Positions 1 to 10,225 of a stretch of DNA of 64,000 nt are shown here, piece after piece. The translations under genes and the position numbers were made by a program. Origin of the DNA: Ampelocalamus luodianensis (taxonomy: Eukaryota; Streptophyta; Magnoliopsida; Poales; Poaceae). Under the pieces are notes generated by a model. The model was not told the origin of the DNA and searched no databases. It worked only from the letters and a program-made list of their open reading frames with translations. Position 1 is the first letter of the stretch. Each line of letters starts with the position of its first letter. The stretch is from NCBI GenBank assembly GCA_036346255.1, contig CM070620.1, positions 12,574,671 to 12,638,670 on the forward strand, given 5' to 3'.

Positions 1-1885
1 CTTATGTTACCTAGTTTTGTGTTTGTCATTTGAGTCACTCCAGTGAGTTAGCAAAATTTGGAAGTAGAGTTTAAAGGAAGTTTAGTTGTAAGTTGTAGCA
101 CTTCTGCTCAGGATATGTTGGCTGTTGTAGGATGTAGGAATAGTAATATGAAGATAATTAATTTTGTCTATAGACTAATATCATTGTTGTTATAGTAAAT
201 AGAAATGCTCTTAAGTCATTTAGTCAGTGGAACATTTATTTTCTAGTTGTAGTCAAATCTGAATAAAATCAATCTGGTTAGATTTTTTTGGAATCTAGCA
301 TTTATTTTCTAGTTGTAGTCAAATCTGAATAAAATCAATCTGGTTAGATTTTTTTGGAATCTAGCAGAGAACAACCCATTTCTTTTGATGAATTAAAATC
401 AGTGCTAAGAACTGTGTTTAGTATTAGATCACTCAAAGCTTTGCTTAATAAATTTGTATTTGTAGGAAGACCTAGTTAGCAAACACTCTTTCTCAGAAAT
501 TTTCTTCTAATAGGTTTCATAAACAGAGGTAGTGTTTAGCTGAAATCTACTTAAGCCAGTAACCTTGCCATGGTTTTGATGAAATCAAATAGTAGTAAGT
601 CCTTGGGTTGGTTGGTAAAACTTGGTAAAGCAATGAAAGATAAAAGCTCATAAGTATGTTCTTAGCATAAAGTCAAAAGATCATGGCCTAAAGTCTTAAC
701 ATCATGCTCCTAGTTAAAAATCCATAATAAATTATTTACAACACGAAATTGGTTAAAACTTGAAAATTCATAGAAAATTCATATGAGCTCCATTTGAACT
801 AAAAATTTCACCTAATTTCACCTAAAATCATAATTTACCTACTGTGTGAATTTCATGCTTTATTGAATATTTTGAAGTTTTGGATTTATTTGGTGTTTAT
901 TGCAATATCGTCTTCTGTTAGGTTTTCGACGATACCGATATATTCGTGAGAGCAATTTGAGTGTAATCCGAGGTTGAATAAGTGGTACCAGCAAAGGTAC
1001 GAGCACCCCCCTCTTGATCATGTTGCTCCTACTGATTTTAAAAGTTTTACACTAATTTTAAAAGTTTTACATGGATTTTAATCTCGCCATTGCATGCTAT
1101 TTTGAAAAGTATGTTCATGGGTAGAAGTAGTTAATTTCATAATTGTTGTATTGTCCTCCTTGAATGTTGGTATCGCTTTGTTCAGTTTGGTTGATGGAGC
1201 TAGTCCATAGGCCGAGGTGAATCGAATCATATGGAAATATTGAGGAATGTGTTACTGAATCTTGTTGGAATTTGAGGATTTGTTCAGATCTTGAATCTGG
1301 TTATTGTGGACATGTTGGACATGGGTTTTATGTTTTTAACTTGGATGAGTGTAGGGTGATGATAAAATGTTGTTGTTGTTTGTTGTTATGGAACTGTGTA
1401 GCCCCATCTGAGTGATTAAGGATCGGTCTGTGTGGTGTTGAACCAAGTCACACGTGCAATCACATGATGGGTTAATGGCGAAGGCTTGGCTAAATAATTT
1501 GTCATGTTTTAGTTATCAAAACACAATTAGATTGACAATTGTTGTTGTTGTGTTGTCAATCTAGTAGGGGCATGTTAAGTGTCGCCTTACTTGCCCTTAA
1601 AGGTCATTTGTTTGTTAGTGACTTACTTACACAACGGGGTTCACCTGTGGTTGAAGCGACCTACAGTCTGCCATGGGATTATGTTCCTTGGGTGGTTTGA
1701 TAGTTAGGACATGACATTGTAACGGTCTCGTTATGATATCTCAATCACACTCCTATAGAAGAGTGCATTGGGCAACATTGAGAGATATTCATATCATGTG
1801 AGTAAAGCTGTACAAACTCTGCAGAGTCATAAATCTATTCGAATAGCCGTGTCCCCGTTCATGGACATCGCTTGTGGGAAACCAT
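1..1885 (+). mobile_element. Gypsy-like LTR, 5' portion, interrupted by a CACTA element
   Basis: AT-rich non-coding sequence that runs in from the left edge of the window. Around 1830-1860 it has a segment (attcgaatagccgtgtcc) that recurs in the LTR arms at 39.5 kb and 40.3 kb, so these belong to related LTR families. The LTR resumes after the CACTA element at 5616. No gag or pol coding sequence is visible, so this is a solo LTR or the end of an element lying outside the window. Assignment to Gypsy rests on general resemblance of the 3' part to grass Gypsy LTRs and is inference. Confidence 0.55.
233..364. repeat. Exact 66-bp tandem duplication
   Basis: Two copies in direct tandem (233-298 and 299-364), starting catttattttctagttgtag, with no difference seen between them. 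The identity implies a recent duplication inside the LTR. Confidence 0.9.
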
Positions 1886-1904
1886 CACTAGTACAGAAAA
1901 GGTC

Positions 1905-2240
1905 TTCACAGACGGTTGAAAAACGTCATCACAGACGGTTTCGTGAGCCGTTTGAGTCTATGGGTTAGTGATGACATGATTCATCATAGACGGTTATTCA
2001 AACCGCTCATGATGCATCTTATCCTGCACGATTATTAACTCGTAACCGCTCGTGATAGGTAACTTTCACAGATGGTTTGTTACTGAAACCGTCTGTGATG
2101 AATTTCCTCTATAGACGGTTTGTAGCTGAAACCGTCTGTGATGACTTTTCTCTATAGACGGTTTGTAGCTGAAACCGTCTGTAATGACTTTTCTCTATAG
2201 ACGGTTTCAGCTACAAACCGTCTGTGATGATTTTCTCTAT
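1905..2240. repeat. CACTA 5' subterminal repeat array
   Basis: Multiple copies of the 12-mer TCACAGACGGTT and its complement. The last three units (2111, 2154, 2197) have a 43-bp period, and each is a short palindrome, AGACGGTTT ... AAACCGTCT. In the third unit the loop is inverted relative to the first two. In CACTA elements such arrays are the transposase-binding sites. Confidence 0.8.
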
Positions 2241-2280
2241 AAAGTCTCCAAGCAGTGGTTGCTTGTGCCTTTAAAACTAG

Positions 2281-2320
<40 letters not shown>

Positions 2321-2795
2321 ATTAGTCCTCACCACTTTCGAGGTCGTGCGCAAAGATGAGGATAAGACAAGACCACGGACAACTTCATCGAGGCCCTACA
2401 AATTCAAAAAGTATGGCTGCCAAGAGAGCGTCAGGACATCCAATTACCTGGATATCGTCGACAGGTAATTGGACGTCGCTGCATTCAGAAAGTAACATGG
2501 CTGATACCAGTCGGGGTAGTTGTGCGTCCACGTCACTTTCTAAACACGACGTTCAATTACCTGTAGACAACATCCAGGTAATTGGATGTCCTAACACTCT
2601 CTCGGCAGCCATGCTTCTTGAACTTGCAGGGGCTCGATGAAGTTGTCCATGGCTGCTATCTCATCCTCCTCATGTCAGGTGGGCGACCCTCAAAGTGGTC
2701 GAGGACTACGAACAATATATACATAATATATATATGATGTCAGTTTTAAAGGCATAAGCAGACACTACTTAGAGACTTTATAGAGAAGATATCAG
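2236..2795. repeat. Long inverted repeat (hairpin), about 2 x 265 bp
   Basis: Starting from ctctataaagtctccaagc, the left arm is the reverse complement of the right arm ending near 2795, with a centre near 2500. Matching landmarks include ccaattacctggat on the left and atccaggtaattgg on the right. Scattered mismatches show the arms have aged. The left arm includes a (TA)n tract at 2285-2317. A transcript would fold into long dsRNA, a plausible small-RNA source. The arms contain no recognised domain. Confidence 0.85.
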
Positions 2796-3165
2796 GATCC
2801 ATCATAGAAGTATCATCCAAAGGCATAATCTATACACAAAACATAACAGCAGGTAATCTAACAACTCAAGGCACAATTAATCTATACACAATATCACATC
2901 CAATTGTATTTGTGACATCAATTCATCATAAAAGCATCATCCAAGGGCACAATCTATAAACAATATATAACAACAGGTAATCTAACAGCTCAAGGCACAA
3001 TTAATCTATACACAATATCACATCCAATTGCATTTGTGATATCAATTCATCATAGAAGTATCATCCAAGGGCACAATCTATACACAATATATAACAACAG
3101 GTAATCTAACAGCTCAAGGCACAATTAATCTATACACAATACATAACAGCAGGTAATCTAATAGC
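2790..3165. repeat. 124-bp tandem repeat, about three copies
   Basis: The landmark atcata(g/a)aag(t/c)atcatccaa recurs at 2801, 2925 and 3049, an exact 124-bp period. The last copy is incomplete. AT-rich, with no coding potential. Confidence 0.88.
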
Positions 3166-3418
3166 TCAAGGCATCAATTCATGCTGATGAAGCAATCCGC
3201 ACAGGCAGGATGTCCTTGGCTGCATGCTGTCTCATCCTCCTCATGCTGCTTCGTAGATTTCTTAGACGTCCATGGTAATTAAAGAAATCATGATCCAGTG
3301 CAGACACGACGTGGCAACGGCGGCAAACACCTGCCACCACCAGCACAACCCACATCCAGGGGAGAGAGGCAGATCTAGCCGAGGTAAGGTAGCCGAGGGA
3401 GCAGAGGGGAGCGGCGTA

Positions 3419-3580
3419 CCTCGATTCGGCGGCGTAGATGGCGGGGCGAGCTCGATTCAGCTTGGGAGATGGCGGGGCGAGCTCGATTCGGCGAGGGAGA
3501 TGGCGGCGAGCTCGATTCGGCGGCGTAGATGGCGGGGCGAGCTCGATTCGGCGGGGGAGATGGCGGCGAGGTCGAATCGG
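3419..3580. repeat. GC-rich minisatellite around ctcgattcggcg
   Basis: Six imperfect units of about 30-36 bp containing gcgagctcgattcggcg. Both strands appear open here, but the predicted peptides are repeat artefacts. Confidence 0.75.
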
Positions 3581-3689
3581 CGACGGGGGAGTCGCGATGC
3601 GGGAGCCCGGGCAAAGTGCCCGAACCCTAGCGCGTGCTGGGGAGTGATGAGTTAGGGCGCAAACCCTAGTGCGCAGGTCCTATTAATAA

Positions 3690-3850
3690 AGGTATATCAC
3701 AGACGGGTCCATAATATAACTGTCTGTGATATGGTCTCATATCACAGACGAGTCCATAATAGAACCGTCTGTGATACGTATCACACATGGTCCTATAATA
3801 GAACCGTCTGTGATACGTATCACAGACGGGTCCATAATAGAACCTTCTTA
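3690..3850. repeat. Internal cluster of CACTA subterminal-type repeats
   Basis: Four repeats of the type tatcacagacgggtccataa followed by accgtctgtgat. These normally lie near termini. Their position 1.8 kb inside could mark the end of an older, nested CACTA element whose terminal bases are lost. Confidence 0.6.
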
Positions 3851-4275
3851 TTTTCAGAAAGAGACAATCTTATTTTTCATGATTTAATTTGTATAGTTTA
3901 TATTCATAGAATATGTCATTATATTAAGTTTAAATTTTCTGTAGGTGAAATATAGTTCCAAAAATTTGGTAAAAAATATATTAATTCATGATAATTATTC
4001 TAGTATTTGAATAAATTGGTTCCAGATGATGATCATCAGTTTTTATTTCTATTTTCTTTTGGGGATGCTTTAGGTTAAGGTTTAATTAATCTTGTGATAA
4101 ATCATTGATGGTGCAGAACAACATGGCGTATAAAGAGAAATTTTCTCGTTGATCTGTGATAAATACATAAATGCAAATTGAAAATTCACATATTTGACAC
4201 ATTCTGAAGATAAATTAATGCAAATTAACATATATATATATATACACACACACACATAAAATAGCTATAATTATT

Positions 4276-5086
4276 TTACGTCAAGTAGTCCAACACCTCT
4301 GCAAAGAATTTGGCATACTTATGCCTAATCCTGCAGTCATCGCTGCAGAAGACGGCGTAGTCGTCCCACCCTGACACGCTGCAGCGGGTGCTCGTGCACC
4401 GATGGTCGTCCTCCGACAGCGCCCACACCCGGCCCAGCGGCGGCCCAGCCATCCTTCCCCACGTCGCCGCCTGGATCATGTCCATGGCCCGCCTCTGGCC
4501 CCGCCTGCACTCCCGGTTGGTCATCTCGCACTCGCCGCCGGCCGGCTCGCCCTCGACCTGCCTGATGTACTACTTCCCAACGTCGCGCGTCTCGCTTGCC
4601 GTGTAGAAGAGGAGGCCGAGCACGTAAGCCGCGGCCTTGTGGCCGGCGACGGCGTCGGCCGCTCGTTCAAGGAACGCGAGGCCGCGCTGCATGTCTTGGG
4701 GCGCGAAGACAAGCGCGAGGCCGACAATGAAGCAGGCCTCCGGGTTGCCGGCGTCGGCCAGGTGGTTAACGACGGTGTCGTAGTGCTCGTAGTCCTGCCT
4801 CTTCACGCACATCCCCACGGCTCGCGCCTTGGACGCCTTGTACGTGGCCTTGCAACTAAAATTCAAGACGATATATATAATCTTAATACAAGAGAATTTA
4901 CTGGATATTGGACACAAAATTAACGAAATCATCACGAGAACAGAATACGTACGTGGCTCGTAGGCTGCAGAGGTCAGTCATGGGCTGAGGAGAGCTCGCG
5001 GCCACGAGGTCGACGATGTGGACGACGACCTCGTCAGGAAGATCAAGGACGGCGATCGCCGACCTCCTCGCCCGCTTGATCACCAT
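4276..5086 (-). pseudogene. F-box protein gene copy (At2g35280/At1g67623-like), one premature stop
   Basis: Two exons. Exon 1 (5086-4953) encodes a basic start and an F-box-type segment (LDLPDEVVVHIVDLVA). A 97-bp GT-AG intron (4952-4856) joins in frame to exon 2 (4855-4276), which has Sel1-like helical sequence (NPEACFIVGLALVF, AAAYVLGLLFYTAS) and a C-terminal Cys-rich end (CTSTRCSVSG ... FCSDDCRIRHKYAKFF) typical of this grass family. The spliced frame is 238 codons; codon 140 is TAG (4572-4570) where the context suggests CAG, and the rest stays open. A TATA-like TTTTATAAG lies near 5148-5139. It sits wholly inside the CACTA element, so it is a transduplicated host gene. F-box proteins recruit substrates to SCF ubiquitin ligases; this copy would give a truncated protein. 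Confidence 0.8.
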
Positions 5087-5257
5087 GGTGTACTATTCAA
5101 TACCATACGTGCTCACCATGGCGCGCGATAATATCACTCTTATAAAACGTCGAAGAGACACATTTACGTCGGCGTGGGAGACGAAGAGACGCATCGGCGC
5201 CCGTCGGCACGGGAGACGAAGAGACGCATGCATAACGTGCGGGAGTCGAAACATTTG

Positions 5258-5590
5258 ATTATCACAGACGGTTTTGATAAAAAACTCGTCTGTGAAGTAC
5301 ACCATTATCACAGACGGTTAGTTAAAAGAACCGTCTTGGAAGTTTCACAGACGGTTGTTTGTTACAAACTGTCTGTGATAATGGTTCACTTCATAGACGG
5401 TTATTTTTACAAACCGTCTGTGATAATGGTTTACTTCACAGACGGTTATTTAAACACGAACCGTCTGTAATATTTCTTCTTCACACACGGTTTTTAACGC
5501 ATCTATTTACACAAACGGTCTTTAAGTCAAAACCGTCTGTGATTTCATGTAATACAGACGGTTTTGGCCAACCGTCTGTGATGAAGCGTC
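5258..5590. repeat. CACTA 3' subterminal repeat array
   Basis: About eight TCACAGACGGTT / AACCGTCTGTGA motifs, mostly paired as short palindromes and spaced 40-50 bp. It mirrors the array at the left end. Confidence 0.8.
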
Positions 5591-5615
5591 CAGTATTAGC
5601 CTTTTTGTAGTAGTG

Positions 5616-6334
5616 CATGCATAGTTAGGATCTGAAACTTGGGTTTAGGAAAACTTGGGTATGGTATGAACTTGTGATTATGGATCTAAATTGAGGAATC
5701 ATTGACATGATACTTTATTGTTGCTGATTATTGAATCTTGGATCGAATGTGAGGATTATTGAAATATTACTGTTGTGAGAATTGTGATCATGAATTTGAG
5801 GTGATGACTATGAATTGTTACCTTGTTGTTACTAAAAAATTTAAAATGTTTTATTGCCGCCTTTTTAGTCTAAATATGTACTTTCCTGAAAATTATTACT
5901 ATACGTTGAAAATTTGCCTAGAGTAGCGGCCTTACTTGCATGCAACCTTATTTCTTTCTAAAGTCTCGCGAGTACAACTTTGTACTTTAACGATTTATCC
6001 ATTTGTTCATATGAGAACGACAGATGCGATGGCTTTAATCCCAGTCGGTTGTCCCTTGGGTTATGGCACACCATTGGGAAGGTTATGTTATTTTTCTTGA
6101 CCTTCTGTTCTTACTTATTTAATGTCTTCCGCTGCTTATGTTTATTTGTCACATTCAAATTGTGTATGTTTGTGATATAATGTTGTTTGGATATGTGCAT
6201 GTTAGCCGCTGATCCTGGGAGCTAACATAAGACACATATCCGGGTACTTAAAATCATTCTTGTTTTCCTGTTAAGGGTTGCGTTTTGGCAAAATCACTTA
6301 ACTTGAAAACATGTTGGATTTCAGGGTCCCCACA
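5616..6334 (+). mobile_element. Gypsy-like LTR, 3' portion
   Basis: Continuation of the LTR at 1-1885 after the CACTA insertion. It ends with ggtccccaca at 6334, a CA terminus. No primer-binding site follows, so a solo LTR is more likely than a full element. No coding sequence. Confidence 0.5.
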
Positions 6335-6363
6335 AATGCCCCATGTAGTATTGACGGACAAGT

Positions 6364-6575
6364 CACTACTACGAAAAAACATCACAAACGGTTCGGAACC
6401 GTCATCACAGACAGTTTTTGGACCGTCTGAATTTATGTGTCTGTAATAACAGGCGGTTATCACAGACGGTTTTTGAGCTGTCTACGATAACACACAACAT
6501 AAACGGTTTTTTGATTGAAACCGTCTGTAAAAGGATACTATCACATATGGTTTTCACCGAGAACCGTCTGTGATA
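6364..6575 (+). mobile_element. Orphan CACTA left terminus
   Basis: CACTACTACGAAAAAAC followed by TCACAGACGGTT-type subterminal repeats (to about 6570), the same family as the element at 1886-5615. The preceding triplet AGT is the candidate target duplication. No matching right terminus with a repeat array is found downstream, so the element is truncated or rearranged. The 6576-6959 stretch after it holds no gene, only a short direct repeat (gcagaaacatcttcca) near 6765-6795. Confidence 0.65.
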
Positions 6576-8018
6576 CAAAGTTGAGCAGCTCGCGCTGTAC
6601 CCGGCGGGGACGAGAAGTGTGCTGGGGGTTACGATTCACGCAAGTCGGCGTGTAAGCCAGCCGGCTATGGCGGCTACATCAGATTAAATCCTTAACCGTC
6701 TCCGTCCCCGGTGAAACCGGAACATTGAGGGATGATCCCCACGGCAGTGTATCTGCAGAAACATCTTCCATTGATGCAGAAACATCTTCCAAGCCGCCAA
6801 TGGCTGCTTTATTTGCTACTCACGGGTGCATCTGCATTACAAAGCTTCACGGATACCTCTTACACAATCTCACGGACTACGCGTCTAATACAACGCCGGC
6901 GTTATTAGTATTTACGACACGAGCAGATGACTAACTCGGGAGCAGTACTAACCAACGGTTTACCGGGCAGCGACTTCGCCGCTGCCATCCGCGGACAGGC
7001 TCTCGCCGGAGAAGTCCGCGAAGTGCTCGTCCGCCTTGGACAGCGTGTACGCCACGTCCACCATGCTCGGCCGCTTGGACGGGTCCCGCTGCAGGCACGC
7101 CCTGGCCACGCTCACCACGCGCGCCACGCTTCCCGGTGGGCACGTCTGCTCGGCGAGCACGGGGTCCATCCATGCCGCCACCCGCGCCTCCAGCCTCTCC
7201 TCCCGGCCGCGGAACACCCTCTCATCTGCCTCGGTCCACAGCAGCTCGCCGCCGTCGCCGACGGCCTCGCGCCCGGACACCAGCTCGAGCAGAACGACGC
7301 CGTAGGCGAACACGTCCATCTTGGTGGTGACGAGGCCGTCCGCGAGGTACTCGGGCGCGATGTACCCCTGCGTGCCGACGATGTGGGTGGTGACGGCGTT
7401 GTGGCCGGTCTTGGCGAGGCCGAAGTTGGCGATCTTGGCGCGCATGCGGGCGTCGAGTAGGACGTTGCTGCTCTTGATGTCCTTGTGCACCACGCGCGGC
7501 CAGGTGTGCTCGTGGATGTACTGGAGGCCGTGGGCGAGGTCGAGGGCGATGTGGAGGCGCGCTCGCCAGTTCAGCCGCCGCGCGCGGTCGCGGTCCAGGA
7601 GCCACAAGTCCAGCGAGCCGTTCTCCTCGTACTCGTACACCAGGTAGCAGTCGCCCGTCGCCGAGTTGATGCAGAAGCCCTCCAGCTTGACCAGGTTGCT
7701 GTGGTTTACCTGAAGATGCATGTTGCAAAAATCAAAAGCTGTCGATCTTGTCATGTCAGGCTATTGCAAATGCTCTTCGTTCTAGCCATTTGTTATCGTT
7801 GCACATGGGCTGGCAATATGCAGATTTGCAATTACAATACGATCTTATTGTGGTTGCAGTTGTTGTTACTTTGGCCCTTATCTTGTAAGTTGAGAGGGGG
7901 TGCTTTCGCAAGTGTGTTGGTGATACAGATATGAATATGCGATATAAAAAAAAAAAAGTCAAGGAGCTAGTCAGTTGCCCCTTCGTGTCAGCTGTCGAGA
8001 CAGCAGCCTTTGTTGAAT

Positions 8019-8260
8019 GGAAAATAATCTTATAGGATCTGGTCCACAACTCCATTGAGGTGGACCAACTCCACTGCATGACACGTGTCCTTTTGCGAAT
8101 CTCAAAGCGCGCACGCCGAAATAAGCGATGTGAATTTTCACGAATTGAATACTAAAGACTATTACGTCACGCTTTGAGATTCGTGAACACGCGCGTGTCA
8201 TCTGATGGAGTTGGTCCACCTCAATAGAGTTGTGGACCAGGTCCTATAGGATTATTTTCC
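8019..8260. mobile_element. Mutator-type MITE in the LYK intron
   Basis: 242 bp with terminal inverted repeats of about 90 bp beginning GGAAAATAATC, flanked by 9-bp direct repeats TTGTTGAAT / TTGTTGAAA (one mismatch). The 9-bp target duplication and long TIRs fit Mutator. No coding capacity. Confidence 0.85.
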
Positions 8261-8269
8261 TTGTTGAAA

Positions 8270-9155
8270 TGCTGAGCATTTCAACCTCGTACATGAGCGT
8301 GCCAAGACTCGTGTAGGAGTAGTGATGTAGCTACGTAGGTACGTGGAGGTATTTAGTTGCGCATGTGGTCGGGCCGGAGACTAGCAAAGGTACGAATCAA
8401 ATACAATGTACTTAGTCGCTGAGTCGTCTATCTAGCATGCACAAGGATTCCTATTTCAGTATTTCCGATTCCTTCCTAGTGGCTCATAAGATGTCCTAAA
8501 CTTTAGGCACCATACCAATTCATATGGCACGACTATAGTTCATTGGTGCCATGAGTCCAAAACCAAAAGAAATGGATGCCACTCAAAGAGAAGAAAGAAA
8601 AAAAAAAGTATCCAGAAAACAAATGAAAAGGGGTGAGGACTGAGGAGATTGGTACGTCTTACGGACGGGTGTCCTTGGAATTTTCTCCTTCTATTATCCA
8701 CTTTGGTGCCACTGCCAAGTGCCAACTCGCGGAGCCGTCTCAAGGCATCTGGTCGACACTCGCGGAGCGACAGATCCAAAATTAAATTTCTTAAGTAGTA
8801 GTAGTGCTCCAGTAGCATCGTTATTGCAGGGCACAGTTCCATTATTCGGCTTAAATTTTATGCAACTAAACAAAGATGGTCCCACACATCACGTCACTCG
8901 GTCACTGCCAGGAATAATATTCCAAAGCCCTAACCAATCGCCATGCCATTACGAAAAGGAACTCAAGACACAAACATGACTCTAAAATATTTGCTCTACT
9001 GCTTCCGCTGCTAGTCCAATTAAGAGTATCTATAATAGTTCATGTCACTTGTTATCAAGTTATTTCTAATAGTATATTTATTATTATTTTTTAATCATAT
9101 CACGTCAACAAAATCATACGCGAAGGAGAGCGAGGAGGAGAGAGAGCACATATCG
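8270..9155. other. Intron remainder without recognised features
   Basis: Low-complexity and AT-rich sequence between the MITE and the hAT element. Short open frames show no domain or codon pattern. Confidence 0.5.
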
Positions 9156-9163
9156 TCTCTTTC

Positions 9164-10225
9164 TAGACCTGTTCATGGGTGGCCCGGTCTGGCGGCCCGG
9201 CCCGAGCCCGACATGTTTTTTCTAGGTCGGGCTTTTACCTCGGGCCGCGCTCGGACCTGTTAGGTAAGTCTAGAATAATTTTCGGGCCGAGCTCGGGCGA
9301 GAAATTTCAGCCTGAAAAAACCCGACCCGGCCGGAGCCACTGCCAGCCACGCCCACAGACCAGAAGCCATAAGGCCAGGCCCATAAGGCACTCTCCCCAT
9401 CTCCCGATCCCCCCAGACGGCGCAACCCCTCGTGGCTCTCAGTCCCCCAGGCGGCGCTTCCCCCAAGCGCGCTCCTCTCGGCGGTGGCTCCCTCTCGCTC
9501 AGCCGCTCTGCCCACACCGTCTTGTCCCGCTCAGGCTTCCCCAGTGGAAACTCCCATCGCTGATGCTCCTCTCGCGGCGTTGTCCCCGCTCGGTCTTGCC
9601 CCCGGCGCGCTCCTCCAGGCGGCGGCTCCCCTCGCTCGGCGCTCCCACCCCGGCGGCGTTGTCCCCGCTCGGTGCTTCCCCCAGGCACGCTCCTCCAGGT
9701 GGCGGCTCCCCCTCACTCGGCGCTCCCACCCCCCGACGGCGTTGTCCCCGCTGGTGCTTCCCCCCAAGCGACACTCCTCCAGGCAGCGGCTCCTCCTCGC
9801 TCGACGCTCCCCCCGACGGCGTTGTCCCCGCTCGGTGCTTCCCCCGGGCGGCGGCTCCCTCGCTCAGCACTCCCCCCTCGGCGGCGCCGTCCCCGCTCGG
9901 TGCTTCCCACAGGCGGCGGCTCCCCCTCGCTCAACACTCCCCCTCCTCGCGCGCTGCCCCGCTCGATGTTTCCCCCAGGCAGCGCTTCTCCAGGTGGCAG
10001 TTCATTGCATTCAATATGTCATTCTGTAATTGGATGGACCTGGAATGTTCATTGCATTCAATCTGGCATTCTGCAATCAGTATGTACCACCGGGCTTCAG
10101 GCCGGGCTCATGCCTGAAAAATGCACTGGAGTCGGGCCTCATTCTGGGCTCGGGCTTGGTGTTTTATCACCGGGCTTTTGCAAGCCCAGCCTAAAGTCCG
10201 CCCCACCGGCGTTTGAATAGGTCTA
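9164..10225. mobile_element. hAT-family non-autonomous element
   Basis: 1062 bp, beginning TAGACCTGTTCATGGGTGG and ending with the complement of TAGACCTATTCAAACGCCGG, flanked by 8-bp target duplications TCTCTTTC / TCTCTTCC (one mismatch). The subterminal regions are rich in cgggc motifs. The interior is a GC-rich repeat and no transposase is present. It lies in the LYK intron. Confidence 0.85.
9560..10000. repeat. GC-rich degenerate minisatellite inside the hAT element
   Basis: Imperfect units of about 45-55 bp around ccccgctcggtgcttccccc and ggcggctcc. They keep several frames open on both strands, producing long but meaningless Pro/Arg/Ser-rich ORFs. Confidence 0.7.

Larger units (their letters stand above)
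1886..5615. mobile_element. CACTA transposon, non-autonomous, carrying a host gene
   Basis: The left end reads CACTAGTACAGAAAAGG and the right end, on the other strand, CACTACTACAAAAAGG. Both are flanked by the 3-bp target duplication CAT (1883-1885 and 5616-5618), as expected for CACTA. Subterminal repeats built on TCACAGACGGTT, in both orientations, fill about 1905-2240 and 5258-5590, and a third cluster lies at 3690-3850. No TNPA- or TNPD-like transposase is seen. The interior holds a long hairpin, a 124-bp tandem array, a GC-rich minisatellite and an F-box gene copy (4276-5086). It splits a Gypsy-like LTR and is therefore younger than it. Confidence 0.9.

Noticed and set aside
8300..8800. 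gtaggagtagtg (8306) and agtagtagtagtg (8791) as right ends of the CACTA element at 6364
   Set aside because: Neither has subterminal repeats nor an AGT target duplication.
9179..10117. Long open frames on both strands of a GC-rich stretch
   Set aside because: They arise from a degenerate repeat inside a hAT element; composition is Pro/Ser/Arg/Leu without domain and several frames are open at once.
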